Shown: one piece after another, positions 1 to 11,900 of the stretch
How the letters are laid out: each line of letters starts with the position of its first letter
Position numbering within the stretch: position 1 is the first letter of the stretch
NCBI RefSeq assembly: GCF_000715075.1
Contig: NC_134096.1
Span: 70,437,026 to 70,501,025 of the forward strand
Source of the DNA: Nicotiana tabacum
Taxonomy: Eukaryota; Streptophyta; Magnoliopsida; Solanales; Solanaceae
DNA length: 64,000 nucleotides
Direction of reading: 5' to 3'
Made by a program: the position numbers and the translations under genes
Notes under the pieces: model-generated
The model's input: only the letters and a program-made list of their open reading frames with translations
Told to the model about the DNA's origin: nothing
The model's database searches: none

Positions 1-2392
1 ATCCAGCAGTTTAAGTCAAACCAGTTTTCTACAGTTCAAGTTCATGTAATTCGGATATAAAAATCTTTCAAAGAATTTTACAACAATGACAGATAGCAAC
101 TAAGTGCAACAATAAATGAAAAGCAAGTACAGTCTCTCAGGGCAACAATCACTCAACCTGTCACAACAGCTCAACCACTCGGCTCTCAACCCTCAGCACT
201 CACACTCAATGGGTACCCGCGCTCACTGGGGGTGTACAGACTCCGGAGGGGCTCATACAGCCCAAGTGCTATAATTCGCACGGACAACTCACGTGATATA
301 GTATTCATACCTCACCGACATGCCCTCGGCCTTACTCAGTTATCAACCTTTCTAGTCTCTCGGCTCTTGAAAATCACAAAGATCAGCCCAAATAAAGATA
401 ACATAGTGTATCAACAAAATCAAGAAAGACTAAGGTATGATACGCAAGTAAACTCATGACTGAGTACAAGATAATAATTAGCAAATAATTCAACATGTAC
501 GCGACCTCTGCGGGTCCCAACAATACTATCACATAACCTAAGCATGATTTTTAACATGATTTACAGTCAAATTTCTTCAACACATAGAGAGCATATAGCT
601 AACAACAAGTTATTCAGCTTTCTAGTTTTACGGGACGGACCAAGTCACAATCCCCAAAGTGCACGCCCGTCACCTAGTATGTGTGTCACCTCCAAAACAT
701 TCACATGGTACAAAATTCGGGGTTTCATACCCTCAAGACCAGATTTATAACGGTTACTTACCTCAAACCGTGAAATTCTTTATTTGCAATGTCTTTTCCT
801 CATGAATTGGCCTCCAAACGCCTCGAATCTAGCCACAAATAATTCGATTCAGTCAATAAAATTTATTGAAATTAATTCCATAAGAAAATACTAATTTTTC
901 ATAAAATTCTGAAAATTAGCACAAAAATCGCTAGTGGGCCCACGTCTCGAAATCCGGTGAAAGTTATAAAATATGAACGCCCATTCAACCACGAGTCCAA
1001 CCATATAAATTTTACTCAAATCCGACATCAACTCGACCCTTAAATCTCCAAATTAAACTAAGAGATTTTTTACAATTTTCCAACTTAATTCACCAATTAA
1101 ATGTTAAAAACAACCATGGATTCGGGTAATTTAACCAATATTGAGTTAAGAACACTTACCCCGTTGTTTCCTCTGAAAATCTCCCAAAAGTCTCCTCTTC
1201 CCGAGCTCCAATCCGTCAAAAAAATAGAAAATGGGATTTCGTCCCATTTTCAGAACTTAAACTCTCTGCCCAGACATTTGCTCTACGCGATCGTGAACAT
1301 TCACACGCGATCGCGAAGCATAATTTTTCCACTGCCCAAATTTACTCTACGGGATCGCGAACTCTTCCACGCGATTGTGATGCACCAATTCACAGACCTA
1401 CGCGGTCGCGGTCGTGGACTCATCCACGCGATCACGAAGCACAAGATTCCAGCTCTACGTGATCGCAACCCTCTTCATGCGTTCGCGAGTCACAAAATCC
1501 CAGAGCTACGCGATCGCATCCCTCTTCACGCGATCGCGTAGAACAAAACTCAGCAGTCCCCAATTAACCCTACGTGATCACGAATTTCCCCACGCGATCG
1601 CATAGAACAAAAATCTCCACTGTCCAACTAAGCCTACGCGATCGCAGACACATTCACGTGATCGCGTAGAAGGAAAACAGATTCAGATATCAGAAAATTC
1701 TAGCAGTTGTTCAAGTCCAAATTTTTTTATCCGTTAACCATCCGAAACTCACCCGAGCCTCCCGGAACCTCAACCGAACATACCATTAAGTCCCAAAATA
1801 TCATACGAACTTAGTCAAACCCTCAAACTACCTCAAACAATGCTAAAACCATGAATCATACCCCATTTAAGCCTAATGAACTTTGAAAATTTTAATTTCT
1901 ACAAACGATACCGAAACCTATCAAATCACGTCCGATTGACCTCAAATTTTGCATACAAGTCATAAATGATATAACAGACCTATTAAAATTTTCAGAATCG
2001 GATTTCGACCCCGATATCAAAAAGTCAACCTCCCCCCACCCCCACCCCCCGGTTAAACTTCCCAAAAATTTGACTTTCGCCATTTTAAGTATAATTCCAC
2101 TACGGACCTCCAAATAATTTTTCGGATATGCTCCTAAGTCCAAAATTACCATACAGAGCTATCGGAATTATCAAAATTCAAATCCGAGGTCGTTTACATA
2201 TAAGTCCTTATCCGGTCAACTTTTCTAACTTAAATTTTTAATTATAAGACTATGTGTCTCATTTCACTCCAAAATTCTTCCGGACCCGAACCAAATAACA
2301 CGGTAAGTCATAAAATAATTGTTAAGCATAACTTGAGCAATAAATAAGGAAACGAAATTATAATACTCAAAACGACCGGCCGGGTCGTTACA
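1..2392 (-). mobile_element. Partial LTR of a gypsy-type element (TGTAACGACC family)
   Basis: On the minus strand the sequence starts TGTAACGACCCGGCCGG at 2392 and runs off the left window edge, so at least 2.4 kb of a long LTR is present. It matches in order, by eye, the solo LTR at 16130-16315 plus 45050-48145: the same 5' end, the same CpG-rich CGCGATCGCG array, and the same later motif GCACGTGAGTTGTCCGTGCG (reverse complement near 280-300 here, forward near 46930-46980). The edge at 2392 cuts straight into the integrase remnant of the neighbouring chromovirus, so this element inserted into it or the two were joined by deletion. No real ORF lies inside; the reading frames across the CGCGATCGCG array are artefacts of the repeat. 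Confidence 0.8.
1284..1672. repeat. CpG-dense CGCGATCGCG motif array inside the LTR
   Basis: About ten spaced copies of CGCGATCG-type palindromes and their one-base variants alternate with short AT-richer spacers. The same array is seen at 45400-45800 in the solo LTR, so it belongs to this LTR family. Variants such as CGTGATCACG look like C-to-T decay of methylated CpG. Confidence 0.75.
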
Positions 2393-3094
2393 TCCAGCTA
2401 TTAGGAAACAACCTCAAATTTCCTGATTACTCTGTATGGACTAAAATACTTTGCTACTAATTTGAGTTTCCTTCAGACAACCATTGAGATCTGCCTGTAG
2501 GGTTCTAATTTGAGGAACACCATGTTCCCAACCTCAAAAGTCTTGTCACTTATCATTTTATCTGAGAATTGCTTCATTCTGTTTTGGGACTTTTGGAGAT
2601 TGTCTTGAAGGATCTTGCTCATCAACTCTCTCTCTCCCTCAGGAGTTGGTCCATCGCTTCTAACTTGGTTTGTGCCAGCAATTCAAAAGTGGGCTGCGGT
2701 GGTTCATAGTTGTAGAGGGCTTTAAAGGGGGACATACTACTAGTCGAGTGATAGCTACTAAAACTCCACCAGAGGTATCCACTTGCTCTAGCCTTTAGGC
2801 TTATGACCCGTCATGCATCTTAGGTAATTTTCAAGACAATAATTTAGCCTTTTCGATTACCCATCTGTTTGTGGATGGGAGAAGCTGTACTTAGCTTCTG
2901 TTGAACTTGAAATCCTTTTAGTAATTCTTTCCAAAAGCTACTGATGAAGAGGGGATTTCTATCCGAGATTTTAGAACAAGGGGCACTATGTAATTTCCAA
3001 AAGCTTTTGTAATTCTTGCTTTTGAGTTGGCTATTGATCCCAACCCAGACTTGTCCATTCCTGCGAAGTATTCCCTATTGGAACGTCGTGTTTG
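2393..3094 (-). pseudogene. Chromovirus integrase, C-terminal remnant
   Basis: On the minus strand one can read SDRNPLF (the second acidic residue region of the integrase core), then QMG, SSYHSTSSMSPFKALYNYEP and FELLAQTKLEAMDQLLRERE, followed by a segment ending in FLKLEPYR and KLVAKYFSPYRV. This is the typical order of the catalytic core and the GPY/F-like end of Ty3/gypsy integrases. Stops and frameshifts separate the pieces. The HHCC zinc-binding part and the first catalytic Asp region were not found on either side of the copia insertion, so they seem deleted. The remnant ends at 2393 where the LTR on its left begins. Confidence 0.7.
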
Positions 3095-3099
3095 GGACC

Positions 3100-3685
3100 T
3101 GTAATATGGCCAATATTTTGGCTAATGGAGTCCATCTGACATAAGCATATTTGCAAAGTAGACTTTGTTGGCAATATTCTTTGGAACCCAAAAATATTAC
3201 ATTGTGTGGTGGATATCATTTGCACAAGTTGTATCTTTTCTTTTACAACTAAGAGGCCAAGGTTTTTTTGCCTATAAAAAGAAAGGCCATTAGTTCATTT
3301 TAAACACACCAACAAGACTTGAGTCTTCATTTCTTGTTTCTTTCTTTTCTCTTTTATTAAGAATGTTTTGTATGAGAGTTAAGTATTAGGAAATACTTGT
3401 GTGAACCCTTTATTTGGAGAGTGATCTTGTGAGGTTATTCCCTTAGGGTATTGGGATTAATTAGAGTATTTACTCTAATTTTGTACTCTCTTTTGTACTC
3501 TTATTGGTATAGTGCAATTGCTCTTCTCCGTTTGTGGACGTAGGTCACACTGACCGAACAACGTTAAATTGGTATCTTCTTTATATGCTTTAATTGTCAT
3601 TGTTATCAACTTGCATTGTCTTTGTTATTGTCATTATAACATTGTTTGGCTAAATTTTGTACTACCCGAGTTCCCGATCCTAACA
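3100..3685 (+). repeat. 5' LTR of the copia derivative
   Basis: Starts TGTAATATGGCC and ends GATCCTAACA. A TATA-like stretch (GCCTATAAAAAGAAAGG, about 3270-3286) fits a promoter, with the transcript starting downstream near the CACACCAACAAGAC stretch. It differs from the 3' LTR at scattered bases and a few small indels. Confidence 0.8.
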
Positions 3686-3688
3686 AAT

Positions 3689-3702
3689 TGATATCAGAGC
3701 CG
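3689..3702 (+). other. tRNA-iMet primer-binding site of the copia derivative
   Basis: TGATATCAGAGCCG lies 3 bases after the LTR end. It differs by one base (TGATA for TGGTA) from the TGGTATCAGAGC complement of the plant initiator tRNA-Met 3' end. Confidence 0.75.
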
Positions 3703-3732
3703 GATCTAACCGAGTTTGTTTCAGTAGCCAAT

Positions 3733-5040
3733 ATGACTCTAACAAAGTCTTATGTTGAGAAATTGGACCGAAGTGCAAACTTCAGAATGTGGCAATTAAA
3801 GATGAAAGTTATCCTAATTCAGGATGGCTTAGATTTGGCGTTGCAAGAAAAGGAGAAGAAGACGGATAAAATGACGGATGAGGAGTTTGCCATCATAAAC
3901 AAAAAGGCAAAAGCATGTATCATTTTAAATCTCTCAAATGAGGTTTTACGTGAAATTTCTGTAGAAACCACCATCAAAGGCATGTGGAAAAAATTGAAAA
4001 CCTTATATATGAAGAGGACGGTGGAAAATAGACTTTATATAAAGCAAAAGCTTTATACAATTCGTATGGGCGAAGGTACCTCTATTTTCTCTCATCTTGA
4101 CACCTTTGATTCCATTCTTATGAATCTAAGTAATATAGATGCTGAAATTAAAGATGAGGATCAAGCCGTGTTACTGCTTTGTTCTCTACTCCCATCTTTT
4201 AAGCATATAAGAGATACTATGCTTTATGCAAAGGATAATATCTCTTATAAGGATATTAAATCTATCTTAAAATCAAAAGAACAGATATATAGTGATATTA
4301 CTGGGGAAGCTAGCGGAAGTTGGCTTGTTTCTTAGAGGCAAATCCAACTCCATATCTAGATACAATAATTTAGAATGTCGGTATTGTCATAAGAAATGTC
4401 ACATTATCTCCGAATGCTATAAACTGAAAAATAAAAGAAAAGCATAAAGAAAGAAAAAATGAGCACAAAAATACTGACACCGCCGAAGCTAGTGTAGCAA
4501 CTGATGAGATTGAGGGAACTATATTTTTAGTAACTGAAACTAGTTTCAGATTAGACAATGAGTGGATTTTAGATTCCGATTGTTCATATCATATGTGTCC
4601 TATCAGGGACTTGTTTTCTACATATGATTCAGTTGCAGGTGGAGTTGTCCAACTGGTAACAATGTTACTTGTAACGTTATTGGCAAAGGTACAATTCGGA
4701 TCAGAATGCACGATGGTGTGGTGAGAACTCTCACCGATATTAGATATGTTCCTGAGTTGAAGAAAAAATTCATATCTTTGGGCACTTTAGAATCCCTTGG
4801 GTGCAAATTCACTGGTAAAGGTGGAGTTCTGAAATTTTTTCAAGGTGCTCTTGTGATCATTAAAGTACACAGATCTGGTTCGTTATATACTTTATTGGGA
4901 TCCACTGTTATAGGTCCTACTACAGTTTCGAAATCAGACAACTTGTATGATTTTGATGGCCTTAAATTTTGACATATGCCCATTCGGGCTTTTGCGGAGA
5001 GGGTGGAGCAAATATACTATATCATCCAAAATTAGGCTAA
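3733..5040 (+). pseudogene. Copia gag and truncated protease region
   Basis: The probable start is the ATG at 3733 ([13 protein letters not shown]). The frame is open for about 200 residues with the Tnt1/Tto1-type gag core: FRMWQLKMK, then a [15 protein letters not shown] segment and [18 protein letters not shown] stop at 4333 precedes a CCHC knuckle (CRYCHKKCHIISEC, 4378-4419). Further on, [11 protein letters not shown] near 4564 aligns with the copia protease active site, with DSD in place of the usual DSG/DSA, and a [16 protein letters not shown] segment follows (4706-4972 frame). Coding ends just before the 3' LTR, so most of pol is gone. Confidence 0.75.
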
Positions 5041-5050
5041 GGTAGAGATT

Positions 5051-5635
5051 TTTAATACGGCCAATATTTTGGCTAATGGAGTCCATCTAACATAAGCATA
5101 TTTACATAGTAGACTTTGTTGGCAATATTCTTTGGGACCCAAAAATATTATATTGTGTGGTGGATATCATTTGCACAAGTTGTATCTTTTCTTTTACAAC
5201 CAAGAGGTCAAGGCTTTTTTGCCTATAAAAGGAAAGGCCATTAGTTCATTTTAAACATACCAACAAGACTTGAGTTTTTATTTCTTGTTTCTTCCTTTTC
5301 TCCTTTATTAAGAGTATTTTGTATGAGAGTTAAGTGTTGGGAAGCACTTGTGTGAACCCTTTCTTTGGAGTGATCTTGTGAGGTTATTTTCTTAGGGTAT
5401 TTGGGATTAATTAGAGTATTTACTCTAATTTTATACTTTCTTTTGTACTCTTATTGGAGTAGTAAAATTGCTCTTCTATGCTTGTGGACGTAGGTCACAC
5501 TGACCGAACCACTTTAAATTAGTGTCTTCTTTATATGCTTTAATTGTCATTGTTATCAACTTGCATTGTCTTTGTTATTGTCATTATAATATTGTTTAGC
5601 TAAATTCTGCACTACCCGAGTTCCCGATCCTAACA
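5051..5635 (+). repeat. 3' LTR of the copia derivative
   Basis: Direct repeat of 3100-3685. Its first bases are TTTAATACGG, so the usual TG end has mutated. The purine-rich AAGGTAGAGA just upstream may be the polypurine tract. The LTR is followed by the target duplication GGACC. Confidence 0.8.
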
Positions 5636-5640
5636 GGACC

Positions 5641-7980
5641 CTTGTTGGATCAATGGTAAGCTGCAAAATAAGTTGATGGACCTCAGCATCCTGGTAATAA
5701 CTTTCCATGACCTCTTGAGCCAATTTTAGTTGAGCCACCATGAAAACATGGCACTCCCCAGCCAGTTCTTATTTTCGAGAAAGAGCATTAGCTACCATAT
5801 TATCGAATCTCTTATTATAATGAAGTTCATAATCCAAACTCATTAGTTTATTAATTCATTTATGTTGTAAGGCTATGGTAACCCTTTGATCCCTAAGAAA
5901 TTTAAACTAGAATGAACGATCCGAATGATGAACTTGTTGGGTTGTAAATAATGCCTCAATTTCTCCACTACTATTGGAAGGGACACTAATTTCTTTTCAT
6001 ATGTAGATAATCTCAAGTGCTTAGGACTCAATGCTTCGCTTAGATATGCTAAGGCTCAACCATTTTGTAACAAGACAGCTCCCACTCCAATTCAACTGGC
6101 ATCTACCTCCACAATAAAGGGCCGGGAAAAATTAGGCGGACCCAAGATTGGAGCTTTTACCATTGCATCCTTCAGTTCTTCAAATTCCTTGGTAGCCAAC
6201 TCATTCCACTAAAAATATCTCTTCTTTAGCAACAAAGTCAGGAGTTTTCTAATGACTGCATTATCTTTTATAAAATGCCTGTAATAGCCAGTTAACCCCA
6301 GAAATCCTCTTAAACCCTTAATATTAAATGGTCTAGGCCAAGTCATCATTGCATCAATCTTTCTAATGTCTGTGCTAACTCCCTCTCCATAAATTACATG
6401 GCCTAGGTATTCTACCTGGCTTTGAGCAAAATTACATTTGGAACGCTTGGCGAACAATATATTATACTTCAATAACTCAAACACCTTTCTCAAGTGTTTA
6501 ATGTGGTCTTCTAGATTAACACTGTAAACTAGTTTATCATCGGAAAAAAACAATAAACATTCGCATGTATGGCCTAAAAATCTCGTGCATCAATGCTTGA
6601 AAAGTGGCAGGAGCATTGGAGAGCCCAAATGGCGTCACTCTAAATTCCCACAACCCATGGTGAGTTCGAAAAGCAGTATAGTATTCATCACCCCTTCTCA
6701 TTTGAATTTGATGGTACTCCGACCTTAAATCTAACTTGAAGAACTTGGCACTGTATAACTCATCTAACAAGTCTTCCACCACTGGAATCAGATACTTATT
6801 TTTCACGGTAATTTTATTTAGCTTGCGATAATCCACACAAAAATGCTAAGAAGAGTCTTTTTTTCTTAACTAAAATCACTGGTGATACAAAAAAGGACGT
6901 GCTATTTGTGATTATTTTGGATGCCATCATCTCCTTCACCATTTTTTCAATTGTGTTTTCCTGCTCAAACGAATACCTATAGGGTTATTGATTCACAGGG
7001 TTGGACCGATGTATTAATTCAATAGCATAGTTGCAGTTCCTGTTTGGTGGTAACCCCTTTGGTTCGAGGAACAATTTAGAAAATTTCTGGATCAGAGAAC
7101 CAAATAGGGTAGGAACTTCTTTTTCACTTAGGCCCTCGCTTGATAATAATTGTGCTGACATAACGCAATGACCCACACTTATCAATTTTCATATATTTTT
7201 TGCATTAGAAGGTTACACAAGGCCAACATCGTCATTACTTATAAAAGTAACCAATTTGTCATCCTAATAAAGAGAACATGCAATGAGGCCTAGTACGTAA
7301 TACCATTGGAGCAACTGTGTCAACGCAATCTAACCCAAAAATAATGTCGATGTCTCATGCTTTTAGCAATCTCAAAATGAATTGAAATGCCTCATCCCCC
7401 ATGGTCCAAGTGAAGCCTGGACATTTGTGTGTACAAGGCATTATTTTCCCATTAGCCACTCTAACCCTCATGGGACTGCAGAAAGGCTCTATTTTCATAT
7501 TTAATTGCTTAACCACCTGGATGCCTATGAAGATATGGGTCGACCCACTGTCGATCAAAACCATTACTAATAGCTTCTGAGCCAAACCCAAAATCCTAAT
7601 GGTATTAGGTGAGTGGTTAACACCCGTGACCACACTAAAGGACATCTCTCATTCTTCCTCCATTATTTCTTCCCCCGTATCAATGTCATTCACTAACTCT
7701 TCGTTCGAAGCTTCTACTAATGTTTCCTCTCCTTCCATAACATTCAATGTTTTGTTTTTATATTGGTGTCCAGGGGTCCACTTCTCATGACATCGAAAAC
7801 ATATTTTCCTTTTCTTTAATGTTTCTAGGATGGGATTTTTTGGTAGTGGGCCTTTCGGTGCTAGAAAAGTTGTTTGGACTCTAGGAGTGGAGTATGTCAA
7901 TAGTCTCAGACTATTAGGCTTGGGTGTGTATTGTTTAGCTGAAGCATTTAGTAACATTTTATGTAATTTGGCCATGTTAT
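5641..7980 (-). pseudogene. Chromovirus gag knuckle, protease, RT and RNase H
   Basis: Reading leftwards on the minus strand: a zinc knuckle CFRCHEKWTPGHQYK near 7810-7770 with the last His/Cys eroded (H-x4-K in place of C); an acidic stretch; the retropepsin motif VLIDSGSTHIFIG near 7565-7530; the RT palm MDYRKLNKITVKNKY...FFKLDLRSEYHQIQM (6836-6540); a frameshift where the YxDD box should be, reading as MFIVFF in one frame and FSDDKLVYS in the other (about 6537-6553); then SKCNFAQSQVEYLGHVI and WPRP; and the RNase H end with a NALSRK motif near 5790. The reading ends at the copia insertion at 5640. Tf2/chromovirus-type order; not functional. Confidence 0.75.
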
Positions 7981-8639
7981 AAGCAGATGATTAGCACAAA
8001 ATACAACATGAAATTGATGCTTGCTAGCCAAAGATAGTATAATATAACTATCATCTCCACATGGATTGGATTTAAATAATGTTCAAGTAATTTCTGACTT
8101 AAACGCAATTCAGGATGATTAACACTTTGATTTGGGATGATTAATACTAAACTAATAAACTAAAATTAAAGCAATTAATAATTGATTAAAAAGAACTAGA
8201 GAGTAGGAAACTTGGGTTGTTATCAGTGCGAGATATAAGGGTCATGACATTACAGGTGCAAGTTTGTTATCCTGAATTTGACGCTATCAAATTTTACTCT
8301 TAATGTTATATTGATTCTCTCGAATTCAACAGGTTATTATCCTATTATTCTGATTCAAGTTCCTCTCTCGATTAAACCTAAACCGTTCAAATAATCTAAT
8401 ATGCGAAGTGCGGTGAAACTTGCAAGAATCTATTGGTAAGAATGATCTAAGAGAATCTTCTCGCGAATATTTCTCAATATTAATTCAAATAGTAGATCAC
8501 AAATCTCTTTCAATTACTTTAAAGAACTACCAAAATAAACTAAGGCATGTGTTGCAACAATATTCAATATTATGCTCATCTTCCGATTAAACACGATAAT
8601 GAATAAAATCACAACTAGAGTTAAAGCTCTTCCAACAAA

Positions 8640-8704
8640 TGATAATATTGTGAACCGAACAGAAACGATAAAATTTAGCTAGGGTTACATTTGGGGTGAG
8701 AGCA

Positions 8705-8752
<48 letters not shown>

Positions 8753-8942
8753 TTTTCTTATTCAATTGAACAAAACTGAGCTAAGAATCTTCAGAGTTTT
8801 ATGTATATACAAAGGGAAAAATAGTAACCTCCTATCAAATCTAACCGAATTATTATAAATACAACTTTATTACATAGTGTGCTGACTATAGCCCAACTCC
8901 TAAAGGTTCAGGCCCAAATGTCTCTAATGTTATGTAACTCCA
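8640..8942 (-). repeat. 3' LTR of the minus-strand copia element
   Basis: Direct repeat of 13773-14123. It contains an (AG)n run at about 8709-8746, but lacks the (TG)n(TA)n run seen in the other LTR, which explains its shorter length. Confidence 0.8.
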
Positions 8943-11900
8943 CCACCCCCCTTAAGTTAGAGGGTGAGATCATGACCAACTTGCCAAGCAACAAATGATG
9001 TTGTCCACTTGTCAAGCACTTGGTAAATATGTCAGCCATCTGAGAAGAAGTACAGATATGATGCAAGGAAAAAAAAGCGTCAGCCAATTTTGTCCATATG
9101 AAATGACAATCCACCTCAATGTGTTTAGTACGTTCGTGAAATATAGGATTTTTTGCAATATGTAGGGCAGCCAGATTATCGCAATAAACAAGAATAGGAA
9201 ACACAGTAGGAAGACTCAAATCAATGAGTAGGCGAACTAATCAAACCAATTCAGCCACAACCTTACTCATTGCCCGATACTCAGCCTCGGCAGAGGATAA
9301 GGAGACAACAGCCTATTTTTTAGATTTCTAACTTATTAAACTCCAACCTAGAGATATGTAAAACCCATAAACAGACCTACCGGACTCAGAACACGCTACC
9401 CAATCACTATCACAGTAGGCAAGTATGGATAAATCAAGGGTTATTGAGAAAAATCCCAACATTAGGAGTGCCTTTCAAATATCTCAAAATGTGAAGAGCA
9501 GCATTCATATGAGGCACCCTAAGACACTTGAGAAATTGACTTAAGTGCTGAACAGTAAAACATAAATCAGGCTTAGTGTGGGTGAGAAAATTAAATTTAC
9601 CAACCAAGCTTCTATAAGTGTCAGGCCTAGGCAACAACTCCTCATCATCAGATTTCAGTTTTACACCCAATTCTACAGGAGAAACCACAGCTGAAATAGA
9701 ATCACAATTAAATTCATGAAGTAAATCAGCAATGAACTTTTTTTTGATGAAGAATAACCCCAGATTCATCATATAAGACTTCAATACCAAGAAAATAGTT
9801 AAGTAAACCCAAATCTTTGATCTTAAATTGATTGTTTAGAAACTCCTTAAGGGCGGAAATTTCATGAAGGTAATCACCCGTAATAATAATATCATCTACA
9901 TACACAGCAAGAAAAATAGTGAAAGTGGCAGATTTCTTAATGAAGAGAGAATAGTCATTTAGGGAAGAAATATAACCCCTAGAGCAAAGAGCATGTGATA
10001 ATTTGGCATACCACTGATGAGATGCTTGTTTTAGACCATAAAGAGACTTTTGTAGCTTGCAAACCAAAGTAGAAGTGTGCTGAACAGTAGAATTAACAGT
10101 AAGACCTGGAGGTAACTATATGTAAACCTCCTCATCCAGGTCACCATAGAGGAACGCATTGTTAACATCTAATTAAAAGAGAGACCATCCTTTCTTGATA
10201 GCAAAAGCCACAAGACACCTGATGGTGCATATCTTGACAACAGGGGAAAAAGTTTCATGAAAATAAATTCCCTCAATTTGTGTATCACCTCATACCACTA
10301 ATCTATCTTTATACCTTTCCACACTACCATCACCTTTATGTTTAATTTTATACACTCATTTACAACCAATTGGCTTCTTTCTTTTAGGCAATTCAACTAT
10401 TGTCCAAGTCTTATTAACCTCTAAAGCATCAAATTCCTTCCTCATAGCCTCTTTCCAAGCAGGGTTACAGCTACCTGAGTATAAGAATGAGGCTCAGTTG
10501 TTGCTATTTGGGTAGCAGAAAGTGATGTGGAAGTGGATCTAGAAAGGGAAGGAGGAAGTTGTGTAATAAAATTATTAAGATGGGAAGGTAGTGTATGAGT
10601 CATGATGTTCCTTCTAACTTCAGAAGGAGGGACAGAACATGAATCAGAAGGTACAGGAATAGAAGGGATGGCTGGTGGATCAGAAGATGCAACAGGTGAA
10701 GAAGGGATAGAACAAGGAAATGAAGAGGTCTTAGATTGAAAAGGATAATAGTCATCAGTAGGAATAGAAGGGACTGGAGAGCTAGGGGATGGAGAAGACA
10801 AAAGGAATGGAAAAATGGACTCATGGAATACTACATCTCTGGAGACAAATATACTTCTGGTGGACAGATTGTACAATTTGTACCCTTTCTTACCAAATGG
10901 ATAACCAACAAGCACATAAGGAGCTGCTCTAGGATCTAGTTTATCTCTGTTACACTTAGGGATAGTAGTATATCATAGGCATCCAAAGGGCTTCAAATGA
11001 GTATAGAAAGGTAATTTACCATATAGGACTTCAAAAGGGGTCTTATTGTGTAAAATAGTTGAGGGGAATCTATTTATTAAGTAAGTGGCAGTTAAGATGC
11101 AATCTCCCCAAAATTTTATTGGCAGTTTTGATTGAAATAATAATGCTCTAGCTGTTTCTAGTAAGTGTTTGTATTTTCTCTCAACAACACCATTTTGCTG
11201 AGGTGTGTGTGGACAAGAAGTTTGATGGATAATGCCATGATCAGAGAAGTATTGTAAGGCAGAATTGGAGAGACCTAATTCTAGGGCATTGTCACTTCTG
11301 ACTGTTTTAACAGGAAGATTGAATTGTATTTTAATCATAGATATGAAGTCTTTCAACAAAGAGAAGGCATTACTTTTGGATTGCATTAAATGGGTCCAAG
11401 TTGCCCTACTATGATCATCCACATTGGTAAGAAAATATCTATCCCCAGAATGTGTGTGTGTGTGTGTATGTGTGTGTGTGATTAGGTTCCCATGTATCAA
11501 CATGAATCAATTCAAACAAGGAATTAGAGATAGAAGTACTATGAGAAAAAGGCACTCTATTGTGCCTTGCTAGTGGACAAACAGGACATACAAAAGATTG
11601 TTTAGAAGACAAATCAACAGATATAGAAGGAATGAGCTTCATTTTAGCAATAGAAATATGTCCCATCCTATGGTGCCACAGTACATCATGCTTATTTATA
11701 CTATGCACATCATTTGAAGGAACTAAAGGAATAGAGTTCAAAGTACTTTTATTTTGTACAACCTTATTAAAGAAAATATCAGAAACATTCTTAGGTTGTA
11801 CATTTTTATGGAAGCTAGAACCAGGAGTAGACTGATGCTCATGAAGAAGATTGTAAAGTCCTTGGTCCAATTTACCAAGTTCTAGAAGCTTCTTCATGGA

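Larger units (their letters stand above)
3100..5635 (+). mobile_element. Ty1/copia element, Tnt1-like gag, internally deleted
   Basis: Two direct LTRs of about 585 bp (3100-3685 and 5051-5635) enclose only about 1.4 kb. Both LTRs end CCCGATCCTAACA, and GGACC is duplicated exactly at 3095-3099 and 5636-5640. The host sequence is the minus-strand chromovirus, cut between its RNase H linker and integrase. The inside has a primer site, gag, a zinc knuckle and the start of the protease region; integrase, reverse transcriptase and RNase H are absent. It is therefore a non-autonomous deletion derivative that would have needed proteins from a relative. Confidence 0.85.

Noticed and set aside
1101..1605. 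Open frames with repeated RSRS/DRE-like residues
   Set aside because: They are translations of the CGCGATCGCG array inside an LTR; overlapping frames are equally open and the content follows the repeat.
11439..11503. Frame with an HTHTHT run as a special protein motif
   Set aside because: It is a (TG)n expansion inside the decayed copia integrase.
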